Below are positions 52,565 through 61,661 of a stretch of 64,000 nucleotides of DNA, in pieces; position 1 is the stretch's first letter, and the number at the start of each line of letters is the position of its first letter. Below the pieces are notes generated by a model, which saw only the letters and a list, made by a program, of their open reading frames with translations, had not been told where the DNA came from and did no database searches. The stretch is from Rhodoferax antarcticus ANT.BR (GTDB lineage Bacteria > Pseudomonadota > Gammaproteobacteria > Burkholderiales > Burkholderiaceae_C): NCBI RefSeq assembly GCF_001938565.1, contig NZ_MSYM01000016.1, forward strand, positions 1 to 64,000. Direction: 5' to 3'. Made by a program: the position numbers and the translations under genes.

Positions 52565-55180
52565 ATGCGTATCGAAAAATTCACAACCAAATTTCAGGAA
52601 GCCTTGGCCGACGCACAGTCGCTCGCGCTGGCCAATGAGCACGCCTACATCGAGCCCGCCCACCTGCTGGTGGCCATGATCAAGCAGACTGATGGCCCCA
52701 AAGCGCTATTGCAGCGCGCTGGGGTGAATGTGCCGGGCTTGCTTGCGGCGGCGGAGGCAGCGGTTAAGCGGCTGCCGCAGGTCACCGGGCAAGATCAGGT
52801 GCAGGGTGGCCCAGAACTAGGCAAGATTTTGCAGGCCACCGAAAAAGAGGCCATCAAACGCAACGACCAGTTTGTCGCCAGCGAACTCTTTTTGTTGGCG
52901 CTGACCGACGCCAAAGGTAGCCTGGGCGACGAGGCGCGCGCTAACGGCCTGACCCGCAAGAGCTTGGAGGCCGCCATTGAAGCGGTGCGTGGCGGGCAAA
53001 ACGTCGACAGTGCCGATGCCGAAGACCAGCGTGAATCGCTGAAAAAATACTGCATTGACCTGACCGAGCGCGCTCGCATGGGCAAGCTTGACCCGGTGAT
53101 TGGCCGTGACGATGAAATCCGCCGCGCCATCCAGGTGCTGCAGCGGCGCACCAAGAACAACCCGGTGCTGATTGGCGAGCCAGGCGTGGGCAAAACCGCC
53201 ATCGTCGAGGGGCTGGCGCAGCGCATCGTGGCCGGTGAAGTGCCCGAGTCGCTCAAGGGCAAGCGGGTCCTGAGTCTGGACATGGCTGCTCTGGTGGCGG
53301 GTGCCAAGTTTCGCGGCGAGTTTGAAGAGCGGCTGAAAAGCGTGCTCAAAGACTTGGCCAAAGACGAAGGCCAAACCATTGTTTTCATTGATGAATTGCA
53401 CACCGTGGTGGGCGCTGGCAAAGGCGAGGGCGCCATGGACGCGGGCAACATGCTCAAGCCCGCCTTGGCGCGTGGCGAGTTGCACTGTGTCGGCGCCACT
53501 ACGCTGGATGAATACCGCAAGTACATTGAAAAAGACGCGGCGCTGGACCGGCGTTTTCAAAGAATTCTGGTGGGTGAACCCACGGTGGAGGCCACGATTG
53601 CCATCCTGCGCGGCCTCAAAGAGCGCTACGAGGTGCACCACGGTGTGCAGATTACCGACCCCGCCATCGTCGCCGCTGCCGAGTTGAGTCAGCGCTACAT
53701 CACCGACCGATTTTTGCCTGACAAGGCGATTGACCTGATTGACGAGGCCGCCTCCAAAGTCAAGATTGAACTCGATTCCAAGCCCGAGGTGATGGACAGA
53801 AAAGACCGCCGCCTGATTCAACTGCAAATTGAGCGCGAAGCGGTGAAGCGTGAAAAAGACGAAGCTTCGCAAAAGCGTCTGGAGCTGATCAACCAGGAGA
53901 TCACCGCGCTGCAAAAAGAAATTGCCGACCTTGATGAGCTCTGGAAAGCTGAAAAAGCCCAGGCCCAGGGCTCAAAAACCATCATGGAAGAGGTGGAAAA
54001 AGTTCGCCTGCAGATCAAGACTCTGACGGACAAGGGTGACTACAACAAGGCCGGTGAGTTGCAGTACGGCAAGTTGCCGGATCTGGAGAAAAAGCTCAAG
54101 GCCGCCCAAGACAAAGAAGCCGGCAAGGCCCAGTCGGCCAAGGAGGGCGGTGGCACCCAACTGCTGCGCACCATGGTCGGGGCCGAGGAAATTGCTGAGG
54201 TAGTCAGCCGCGCCACTGGCATTCCGGTGTCCAAAATGATGCAGGGCGAGCGCGACAAGTTGCTGCAGATGGAGACCAAGCTGCACCAGCGTGTGGTCGG
54301 GCAAGACGAAGCCATTGCTGCGGTGGCGAATGCCATCCGTCGCTCACGCTCAGGCCTGAGTGACCCAAACCGACCTACTGGCTCGTTTGTGTTCCTGGGC
54401 CCAACGGGCGTGGGAAAAACCGAGCTGTGCAAGGCGCTGGCAGGCTTTTTGTTTGATTCCGAAGACCATCTGATTCGAGTCGACATGAGCGAGTTCATGG
54501 AAAAGCACAGCGTGGCACGCTTGATTGGTGCGCCTCCTGGCTATGTGGGCTATGAAGAAGGCGGCCACCTTACCGAGGCGGTGCGGCGCAGCCCCTACAG
54601 TGTGTTGTTGCTCGACGAAGTGGAAAAAGCCCACCCGGACGTGTTCAACGTGCTGTTGCAGGTGTTGGATGATGGTCGGCTGACGGATGGCCAAGGTCGC
54701 ACTGTGGACTTCAAAAACACGGTGATCGTGATGACTAGCAACATCGGCTCGCAAATGATTCAGGCCATGGTTGGGCAGGATTACGAGGACGTGAAGGACG
54801 CAGTCACCGCCGAGCTTAAAAATTACTTCCGCCCCGAGTTTTTGAACCGCATTGACGAGACGGTGGTGTTCCACAGCCTGGATGCCAGCCACATTGCTGA
54901 CATTGCCAAGATCCAACTGGGGGTGCTGAAAGCGCGTTTGGCGCACATGGAACTCGGCCTTGAAATCAGCGATGCGGCGGTGGCCGAACTCGCCAAGGTG
55001 GGCTTCGACCCGATCTTTGGCGCCCGACCGCTCAAACGCGCCATTCAGCAACGCATCGAAAACCCGCTGTCCAAGCTGTTACTTGAAGGCAAGTTCTTGC
55101 CCAAGGACACCATTCACGTTGGTGTGGACACGATTCGCGCACCGGGGCAATTCAGCTTTGCGAAGGGTGCCGACGCTTGA
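52565..55180 (+). CDS. clpB: ATP-dependent disaggregase ClpB
   Basis: An 871-residue Hsp100 chaperone that works with DnaK to dissolve protein aggregates. Domains: N-domain ([21 protein letters not shown]), first AAA+ (Walker [10 protein letters not shown] near residue 205, Walker B IVFIDELH), the coiled-coil middle domain (about 410-530), second AAA+ (GPTGVGKTE near 615, [16 protein letters not shown]), and C-terminal sensor 2 ([11 protein letters not shown]). TTGGAGG precedes the ATG. Length normal. A CTAG-type repeat with eight T follows the stop and may act as terminator. Confidence 0.98.
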   Translation: MRIEKFTTKFQEALADAQSLALANEHAYIEPAHLLVAMIKQTDGPKALLQRAGVNVPGLLAAAEAAVKRLPQVTGQDQVQGGPELGKILQATEKEAIKRNDQFVASELFLLALTDAKGSLGDEARANGLTRKSLEAAIEAVRGGQNVDSADAEDQRESLKKYCIDLTERARMGKLDPVIGRDDEIRRAIQVLQRRTKNNPVLIGEPGVGKTAIVEGLAQRIVAGEVPESLKGKRVLSLDMAALVAGAKFRGEFEERLKSVLKDLAKDEGQTIVFIDELHTVVGAGKGEGAMDAGNMLKPALARGELHCVGATTLDEYRKYIEKDAALDRRFQRILVGEPTVEATIAILRGLKERYEVHHGVQITDPAIVAAAELSQRYITDRFLPDKAIDLIDEAASKVKIELDSKPEVMDRKDRRLIQLQIEREAVKREKDEASQKRLELINQEITALQKEIADLDELWKAEKAQAQGSKTIMEEVEKVRLQIKTLTDKGDYNKAGELQYGKLPDLEKKLKAAQDKEAGKAQSAKEGGGTQLLRTMVGAEEIAEVVSRATGIPVSKMMQGERDKLLQMETKLHQRVVGQDEAIAAVANAIRRSRSGLSDPNRPTGSFVFLGPTGVGKTELCKALAGFLFDSEDHLIRVDMSEFMEKHSVARLIGAPPGYVGYEEGGHLTEAVRRSPYSVLLLDEVEKAHPDVFNVLLQVLDDGRLTDGQGRTVDFKNTVIVMTSNIGSQMIQAMVGQDYEDVKDAVTAELKNYFRPEFLNRIDETVVFHSLDASHIADIAKIQLGVLKARLAHMELGLEISDAAVAELAKVGFDPIFGARPLKRAIQQRIENPLSKLLLEGKFLPKDTIHVGVDTIRAPGQFSFAKGADA

Positions 55181-55217
55181 TGTCTGCGTCGGCAGATTAA
55201 GCTCGACCTACGATAAC

Positions 55218-55266
55218 AAAATGGCCTCTAGCCCTTATTAAATAAGGGTTAGTAGCTATTTTTTTT
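55218..55266 (+). repeat. CTAG-type repeat after clpB, terminator-like
   Basis: GGCCTCTAGCCCTTATTAAA then TAAGGGTTAGTAGCTATTTT. CCCTTATT and AATAAGGG could pair, and a run of eight or more T follows, so this copy could end clpB transcription. Confidence 0.88.
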
Positions 55267-55299
55267 GCTTATTTGGGGTTGCGCCACGGTGATGCTACT

Positions 55300-55935
55300 C
55301 ACCCGTGTCCAGCGCTCGCCAACGCGCAGGCGGTTGCAGTCCTCTTCGCACCAGGCAATCAGCACGCCGGGCCTCAAACCTTACAGTGAGCTGGTTTGCC
55401 GCGCTTGGCGCTTGCCCTTGGCTATCACCACCGTCAGCAGGTGGTCGTTGATGATGCTGATGTTGCCCCGGTATTTCTTCTTTAGCATGTCGGTGTCGGC
55501 ATGGTTGGCGATGTCGTTGAGGCCACGGGTGCGCCAATATTCGCAGGCACTGCACACCGCGTATTCGGGTTACTCCAGCAGTTCCGGGTTGTTCACGAAC
55601 AGGTCATGGCGGCCCTTTTTGGGGCCCAGCTGCATATAGTTGGCGCGCCCGGTGGTCTGAAAGATGCCCCGACCTTTAAAGCGTACGCCATCACCGGGCT
55701 GGGTGTTGCCCAGATTGACGCGGCCCTCATAGCCGCGACCCGAGGCGTATTCACGCAGCGTCGCAAAGTGATCCGTCTCGTGGCAGGCCTGCGCCAGGAA
55801 GTGAGCAAACTCCTGCGGCGTGTCGATCTCGTACTGCGGACACAACTGGTTGATCTAGTTGGCCAAGTCCGTCATCAGGGGTCTGGTGCGTCCGGCAATG
55901 CTGGCTAGGTGACGGGCGGTGAGGGTGAATGACAT
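55300..55935 (-). pseudogene. GH19 chitinase/endolysin-like pseudogene with in-frame stops
   Basis: On the minus strand an open frame begins at the ATG at 55933-55935 and encodes a GH19-type lysozyme: FAHFLAQACHETDHFATLRE carries the catalytic Glu, then GRVNLGNTQPGDGVRFKGRG and IFQTTGRANYMQLG. It is broken by TAG at 55855-55857, TAA at 55570-55572 and TAA at 55381-55383, all in one frame with no frameshift. After the second stop the family sequence continues (YAVCSACEYWRTRGLNDIAN). Such enzymes are common phage endolysins. The 5' limit is firm; the 3' end is approximate. Confidence 0.8.
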
Positions 55936-56092
55936 GCGAACTCCTTTGTGCCTTGTGGCGACGGTGGGCTACACGGGGTCTGGGCATGGCGGGCGACCTG
56001 CGCTTCGGTGTTGCGCCACGTCCTGTTGGTTGGGATTGTCCCTAGAATGAAGGTTCGTCTACCCATTGCCTGGCACCCCAGGTTTAAGCGCC

Positions 56093-56785
56093 ATGAGCAT
56101 GGAAGAAATTAGCTTCACCGATTTGATGGCCTCGTCCATCCACGACATGAAAAACTCGGTGAACGTTCAGGTAAATGCACTTGAAAACATCGCGAGCAGC
56201 GCCAAGGCGCGGGGCGACCTGGAAGCCTTCAACAGTCTGGTGCTGGTGATTGCCCAAGCGCACCGCGTCAACGCCAACCTGATCCAGTTGCTCAGCCTTT
56301 ACAAGTTTGGCAAATCCACTTACCCGCTGGACATTCGCGAACAATCTGTGGCTGAGCTGATTGCCGAAGCGCTACTGCAGCAGCGCGCGGTGCTGGACTT
56401 CAAGGGCATCGACGTTACCGTAGACTGTGCCCCCGGCTGCTATTGGTACTTTGACCATGACCTGATGACCGGCGTGCTGCTCAATGCGCTCAACAACGCC
56501 TGCCACTACACCCAGGACAAGATCCACATTGCCGCGCAGGTGCAAGACAACACGCTGGTGCTGCGGGTGGAGGACAACGGTCCCGGCTACCCGGCGCACA
56601 TGCTGCAGGGCGACGCCGTTCAGGCGAGCAAAGGCGTCAACTTTGCCAGTGGCAGCACCGGATTGGGGTTTTATTTTTCGGCCCAAGTTGCGCAGCTTCA
56701 TCAGAACAACGGGCGCGTTGGCACGCTCGCTGTTGCCAACGGCGGCGCCTATGGTGGTGGCTGTTTTGTGGTCAGCCTGCCTTGA
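56093..56785 (+). CDS. Soluble sensor histidine kinase-like protein
   Basis: A 230-residue cytosolic protein with no membrane span. A dimerisation helix holds a candidate phospho-His in SSIHDMKNSVNVQVNALENIA (near residue 17). The HATPase domain follows: N-box NALNNACHYTQ, G1 box VEDNGPGYP, G2 box GSTGLGFYFSAQVAQLH. There is no sensor domain, so input must come from another protein. The ATG at 56093 fits best. It lies 13 bp before a receiver-TPR gene, and the two are probably partners. Confidence 0.85.
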   Translation: MSMEEISFTDLMASSIHDMKNSVNVQVNALENIASSAKARGDLEAFNSLVLVIAQAHRVNANLIQLLSLYKFGKSTYPLDIREQSVAELIAEALLQQRAVLDFKGIDVTVDCAPGCYWYFDHDLMTGVLLNALNNACHYTQDKIHIAAQVQDNTLVLRVEDNGPGYPAHMLQGDAVQASKGVNFASGSTGLGFYFSAQVAQLHQNNGRVGTLAVANGGAYGGGCFVVSLP

Positions 56786-56798
56786 AGCGGGGCATTGA

Positions 56799-58418
56799 AT
56801 GAAGCCGATGCCGCTCACCCTCCAGCAAGCCAACACCCTGATCGTTGACGACTTTCAAAGCATGCGCACCATGCTGCGCGACTTTGTGAAGTCGATGGGG
56901 ATGACCCGTGTCGACACCGCCTGCCACGGCAAGGACGCCATCAGCCATCTGGCCGAGAGCCGCTATGACATCGTCCTGTGTGACTACAACCTCGGCCCCG
57001 GCGCCAATGGCCAGCAAGTGCTGGAGGAAGCGCGTGCGCGCAACCTGATCGGCGTGTCCACCATCTGGGTCATTGTTACCGCCGAAAAAACCTCTGACAT
57101 GGTGATGGGCGCAGCCGAGATCAAGCCCGACGACTACCTGCTTAAACCCATCAACCAGGCGCTGCTGCAAAGTCGCCTGGAAAAGCTCATCGTCCGCAAG
57201 CAGTCGCTTGGGCTTGTGGAGACGGCCATTCGCGCTAAAGACTTTAGTGCTGCGTTGGCGCAATGCAACCTGCTGCTCAGAATGCAATCGGCTAACCCGC
57301 ACGAGGTGCTGCGCATCAAGAGCGACCTGCTGCAGACCCTGGGCGATTTTGAGGCCGCCCGCGCGGTGTACGAGTCGGTGCTGGAGAAGCGCAGCGTGGC
57401 CTGGGCCAGAACCGGGCTGGGCCAAGTGCTGTTTTACACCGGTGACCACGCCGGGGCGATCACGCAGTTTGAGCAGGTGCTGGCGGAAAACCAGATGTAC
57501 ATCGAGGCCGCCGACTGGCTGGCCAAAACCCATGAAGCAATGGGTGACACGGTACGCGCGCAGCAGGTGCTGCAAGACACGATCAAGCTCTCGCCCAATT
57601 CACCGCTTCGGCAAAAAAAACTGGGTGACACTGCCCTAAAAAACGGCGCGCTGGACGTGGCGCAGGCTGCGTTTGAGAAAACCATCAAGATCAGCGAGTT
57701 TTCTACCCATAAAAATCCGGCGGTGTACGCGCGCTTGGCTGACCTGCTGGTGGACAAGGGCGAGGCGCAAGAAGCCTTGAATGTCATCAATCGCAGCAAA
57801 GCCGATTTCCGCTACAACTCCCCTGCGGCGCTACAAGCCGCTGCCTCTGAGGCGCGCATCTACCAGAAGCTGGGTCAGCCTGACAAAGCCCAGGCTGCGT
57901 TGGTCAGTGCTGAGCAGCTCGCCGCCCAGCTGGGCGATAAGCTCAGTCCGGACCTGATGGTGGAGCTGGCCCGCGCGCAACTGAAACTCGGCCACAAGGA
58001 CAAGGCCTGCCAGCTCCTTGGTCAGGTGGTCAAAAACGACCATGAAAACACGCAGCTCTCCAGTGAAATTGCGTCGATTTTTGACGCGGAGAACTTGGCG
58101 GGGGTGGGTCAGACCCTGATCCAGGCTTCTCGCGAGGAAGTTGTCTACATCAACAACCGGGGTGTGATGTTGGCCAAAGAGGGCGAGTTTGAGCAGGGTG
58201 CCCTGCTGCTGCGTGAGGCGGTCAAAAAGCTGCCGACCAGCGAGGTGATGCTGGTCAACCTGTGTGGCCTGTTGATTGCGCAGATGAGCAAGTCGGGCTA
58301 CAGCGACGCGCTGGCCGATGAGGCGCGTGCGCTGTTGGACCGTGTCCACGCCCTCAACCCCGGCAACAAGAAGTTTTACAGCTACTCGTTGGTTCTGGTG
58401 CGCTTGCAGCGGGCCTGA
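56799..58418 (+). CDS. Response regulator receiver with TPR array
   Basis: A 539-residue protein. Residues 1-130 form a receiver domain: acidic pair in LIVDDFQSM, phospho-Asp in IVLCDYNLGPG (near residue 57), Thr/Ser switch in IVTAEKTS, and Lys in YLLKPINQ. The rest is about nine helical TPR-like repeats (for example FEAARAVYESVLEKRSVAWA, GAITQFEQVLAENQMYIEAA). There is no DNA-binding or enzymatic domain, so the output is protein binding. It pairs with the upstream kinase. Target unknown. Confidence 0.88.
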   Translation: MKPMPLTLQQANTLIVDDFQSMRTMLRDFVKSMGMTRVDTACHGKDAISHLAESRYDIVLCDYNLGPGANGQQVLEEARARNLIGVSTIWVIVTAEKTSDMVMGAAEIKPDDYLLKPINQALLQSRLEKLIVRKQSLGLVETAIRAKDFSAALAQCNLLLRMQSANPHEVLRIKSDLLQTLGDFEAARAVYESVLEKRSVAWARTGLGQVLFYTGDHAGAITQFEQVLAENQMYIEAADWLAKTHEAMGDTVRAQQVLQDTIKLSPNSPLRQKKLGDTALKNGALDVAQAAFEKTIKISEFSTHKNPAVYARLADLLVDKGEAQEALNVINRSKADFRYNSPAALQAAASEARIYQKLGQPDKAQAALVSAEQLAAQLGDKLSPDLMVELARAQLKLGHKDKACQLLGQVVKNDHENTQLSSEIASIFDAENLAGVGQTLIQASREEVVYINNRGVMLAKEGEFEQGALLLREAVKKLPTSEVMLVNLCGLLIAQMSKSGYSDALADEARALLDRVHALNPGNKKFYSYSLVLVRLQRA

Positions 58419-58472
58419 GGACCTTGGCCTGTACGGTCAGCGCCGGTCTTTGAGCGTCGCTAACATTCCCGC

Positions 58473-59690
58473 ATGACTTCTGCCACGCACACCCTTCAGC
58501 CCCCGGTTGCGCTGCAGCAAGACGCTGCCATCATCGGCCTGGTGGGCCTGGCGCATGCAGCTTCGCACTTTGGCCACCTGTTGCTGGTGCCACTGTTTCC
58601 GGTGTTCATGGGTGAGTTTGGCCTGAGCTACTCACAGCTGGGGCTACTGATGAGCGCGTTTTTTGTCGTCTCCGGCATCGGGCAGATCTCGTCTGGGTTT
58701 GTGGTGGACAAGATTGGCGCACGGCCGATGCTGTTTGGCGCACTTGGCCTGTTTGTGCTGGCTTGCCTGCTGGCCTCGCAGGTCACGGGTTACAGCGGTC
58801 TGTTGGCGGTGGCGGCTGTTGCGGGCCTGGCCAATGCCACCTTTCATCCGGTGGACTTCACCATTTTGAACCAGCGCGTGTCGCCCCCGCGCCTGGGACA
58901 CGCCTTCAGCGCGCATGGGCTCACCGGCAACCTGGGCTGGGCGGCGGCACCGGTGTTTTTTGTCACACTGACCAGTCTGTATAGCTGGCGTACGGCTTAC
59001 CTGGTGGCTGCGGTGCTGTACCTAGCTGTCATCGCGCTGCTGCTGGTCAACCGTGACAAGCTCAGCACCCAGGCGGTTGCGCATCACCCCGATACGCCTG
59101 CCGAGCACAGCATGGCCTTCATGAAGCTGCCGGTGGTGTGGTGGTGTTTTGCCTTCTTTTTACTCTCAACCATGACGCTGGCGGTGGTGCAGAGCTTTTC
59201 GGTGTCGATTCTGAAGGCCATGCACGGCATCAGCTTTAAGGCCGCCACCTTCACCCTCACCGCCTACATGCTGTGCGGCGCGTTGGGCATGTTGGTTGGC
59301 GGTTTTGTGGCAGCGCATTCACGCCACAGCGATAAGGTGGTGGCGCTGTCAATGGCGGCGGCTGCCGCGCTGCTGGCACTGTGTGGCACCGGCTGGTTTG
59401 GTGCGACTTTGACCATGGTGGTGCTGGCCAGCACCGGTTTTGCGGTGGGTATTGGCGGGCCCTCGCGCGACATGATGATCAAAAAAGCCACGCCTGCGGG
59501 GGCCACTGGTCGGGTGTATGGGCTGGTGTACTCCGGTCTGGACGCAGGCTTTGCGATCTCGCCTTTGGTGTTTGGCGCCTTCATGGACCGCGGCTGGTAC
59601 GGCGCCACGTTGATGGGTGCCGCCGCTGTGCTGCTGCTCAGCGTGGTGGCGGCACTTGGGGTGGGGCAGCGCACCGTGGCGCGGGCCTGA
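58473..59690 (+). CDS. MFS transporter
   Basis: A 405-residue, twelve-span major facilitator superfamily protein. The first half has HAASHFGHLLLVPLFPVFMGEFGLSYSQLGLL and the loop 2-3 motif SSGFVVDKIGARPMLFG; the second half has GGPSRDMMIKKATPAGATGRVYG. It resembles the fosmidomycin-resistance-like group. Substrate unknown. The ATG is at 58473, with a weak ribosome-binding site. Confidence 0.88.
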   Translation: MTSATHTLQPPVALQQDAAIIGLVGLAHAASHFGHLLLVPLFPVFMGEFGLSYSQLGLLMSAFFVVSGIGQISSGFVVDKIGARPMLFGALGLFVLACLLASQVTGYSGLLAVAAVAGLANATFHPVDFTILNQRVSPPRLGHAFSAHGLTGNLGWAAAPVFFVTLTSLYSWRTAYLVAAVLYLAVIALLLVNRDKLSTQAVAHHPDTPAEHSMAFMKLPVVWWCFAFFLLSTMTLAVVQSFSVSILKAMHGISFKAATFTLTAYMLCGALGMLVGGFVAAHSRHSDKVVALSMAAAAALLALCGTGWFGATLTMVVLASTGFAVGIGGPSRDMMIKKATPAGATGRVYGLVYSGLDAGFAISPLVFGAFMDRGWYGATLMGAAAVLLLSVVAALGVGQRTVARA

Positions 59691-59770
59691 ATCCGGCAAC
59701 GCATTTGCCAAGGCCAAGGGGCCGACTTTCGTCGCACAATGGACGGCTGTGTTGACTCTTTGGGTGCCTC

Positions 59771-61531
59771 ATGATCTCTCATCCTCCCCAACTTGCCGGC
59801 CATCTGCTGGTGCAGAGCCTGATCGCGCAAGGCGTGACCCACGCTTTTGGCGTGCCTGGCGAGAGCTTTCTGGCGGTGCTGGACGGCTTTTACCAGTACC
59901 GTGATCAGATCAAGTTTGTTGTTAACCGCCAGGAGGGTGGGGCCGCTTTCATGGCGGAAGCTGTGGGTAAGCTCACGCGCCGCCCGGGCGTGTGTTTTGT
60001 GACGCGTGGGCCCGGTGCCACCAATGCGTCGATTGGGGTGCACACCGCGTTTCAAGACAGCACGCCCTTGGTGCTGTTTGTCGGCGATGTGGCCAGCAAT
60101 GCGCGTGACCGCGAGGCGTTTCAGGAGCTCAATTACCTGAGCTTTTTTGGCCCCAGCACCCAAGGCATGGCCAAACGCGTGGAGCGTATTGATGACCCAA
60201 CGCGCATCCCTGAGTACATCGCGCGCGCCTTTGCCACGGCCATGAACGGCCGTCCCGGTCCGGTGGTGCTGGTGCTGCCGCAAGACATGCTGATGCAGAC
60301 GGTCACGCCGCATGCCATGGCCGGCACCACGCTGCAGGCTTTGCCGAAGGTTTTGGCGGTTGAGGGGCAAATTGGTCTGCAGCCCTTGTCTCAATTGCGT
60401 GAGAAGCTCCTGAAAGCGAAGCAACCGATGGTGATTGCGGGCGGTAGCGGCTGGTCACCCCAGGCCGCCCATGACCTGCAGCGCTTTGCTGAAAACTGGT
60501 GCCTGCCGGTGGGCAACGCCTTTCGCTTTCAGGACACGTTTGACAACCACCACCCGCTGTATGCCGGTGATGTCGGTATCGGCCTGAACCCCAAATTGGC
60601 GCAGCGCATCAAGGACAGTGACCTGATCCTGGCTATTGGTTGCCGCCTGGGCGAGATCACCAGCGGCGGCTACACGCTCATCGAGTCGCCCCGGCCGCGC
60701 CAGACGCTGCTGCACATTCACGCCAGCGCCGAGGAACTCAACCGCGTGTTCCAGGCAGACTTGGCGATTCAGGCCAGCGTGGCGAGCGCCGCAGCTTCTC
60801 TGAAAGAGCTATCCGCCCCGGCGAGCTTTAAGTGGGCGCGCTGGTCGGCCGCCTGCCATGCCGATTATTTGGTCAATCTGCAGCCCAGCGCCATCAAGGA
60901 CTTGCCCGCTGACACCGCACAGGGCGTGGTCAACATGCCCGCCATCATCGCCACGCTGCAGCAGCATCTGCCGCCAGATGCGGTGCTGACCAACGGCGCG
61001 GGCAACTTTGCCAGCTGGCTGCACCGCTTTTACCGCTACCACGGTCTGGTCAAAGGCTTTAAAACCCAGTTGGCGCCGACCAACGGCGCCATGGGCTACG
61101 GCGTGCCGGCTGGTATTGCGGCTGCCCTGACTACCGGGCGCTTGGTGTTCACCCTCACCGGCGACGGCGACTTTTTGATGAACGGCCAGGAGCTGGCCAC
61201 CGCCGCGCAACACGGCGCCAAGACCATCATCCTGTTGCTGAACAACGGCATGTTTGGCACCATCCGCATGCACCAAGAGCGTGAGTTCCCGCAACGTGTG
61301 TCGGGCACGCCGCTGCGAAACCCGGATTTTTCTGCGCTGGCGCAGGCTTACGGCTACGCCGGTGTGCGCATCAGCCGCACTGAGCAGTTCGAGCCTGAGC
61401 TGGTGGCCGCGCTGGCGCGAGAGCAGGGCACTTTGATCGAACTGATGCTGGAACCCGAGGCCATCACCACCCGGGGCAGTCTGAACGCCATCACCGAAGA
61501 GGCCATGGCACGCACGCTGGATCGGCGTTGA
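59771..61531 (+). CDS. Thiamine-diphosphate-dependent enzyme (acetolactate-synthase-like)
   Basis: A 586-residue ThDP enzyme with the three domains of the acetohydroxyacid synthase/oxalyl-CoA decarboxylase/benzoylformate decarboxylase group. The catalytic Glu is in VVNRQEGGAAFMAEA (near residue 56); GDG motif LTGDGDFLMNGQELATAA with LNNGMFGTIRMHQ binds ThDP-Mg. It lacks a neighbouring ilvH, so it is not the biosynthetic AHAS. The substrate is unknown. It begins 80 bp after the MFS gene and may be co-transcribed. Confidence 0.9.
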   Translation: MISHPPQLAGHLLVQSLIAQGVTHAFGVPGESFLAVLDGFYQYRDQIKFVVNRQEGGAAFMAEAVGKLTRRPGVCFVTRGPGATNASIGVHTAFQDSTPLVLFVGDVASNARDREAFQELNYLSFFGPSTQGMAKRVERIDDPTRIPEYIARAFATAMNGRPGPVVLVLPQDMLMQTVTPHAMAGTTLQALPKVLAVEGQIGLQPLSQLREKLLKAKQPMVIAGGSGWSPQAAHDLQRFAENWCLPVGNAFRFQDTFDNHHPLYAGDVGIGLNPKLAQRIKDSDLILAIGCRLGEITSGGYTLIESPRPRQTLLHIHASAEELNRVFQADLAIQASVASAAASLKELSAPASFKWARWSAACHADYLVNLQPSAIKDLPADTAQGVVNMPAIIATLQQHLPPDAVLTNGAGNFASWLHRFYRYHGLVKGFKTQLAPTNGAMGYGVPAGIAAALTTGRLVFTLTGDGDFLMNGQELATAAQHGAKTIILLLNNGMFGTIRMHQEREFPQRVSGTPLRNPDFSALAQAYGYAGVRISRTEQFEPELVAALAREQGTLIELMLEPEAITTRGSLNAITEEAMARTLDRR

Positions 61532-61545
61532 ACACTATGATATAT

Positions 61546-61589
61546 ATAGCTATCAGCGCTTATATTTGAAGGGCTAGAGCCTGTTTTTA
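61546..61589 (-). repeat. CTAG-type repeat between convergent genes
   Basis: ATAGCTATCAGCGCTTATAT then TTGAAGGGCTAGAGCC. It lies directly before the terminator at 61594. Confidence 0.9.
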
Positions 61590-61593
61590 TCAT

Positions 61594-61621
61594 AAAAAAG
61601 CCAGCTTGAAGCTGGCTTTTT
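61594..61621. terminator. Bidirectional intrinsic terminator
   Basis: AAGCCAGC (61598-61605) and GCTGGCTT (61611-61618) with A and T runs outside, between the ThDP enzyme gene and dppA. Confidence 0.92.
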
Positions 61622-61661
61622 GACAAGCCGACATCTATCGGCTTGAGGCGGCTTCTGGGCC

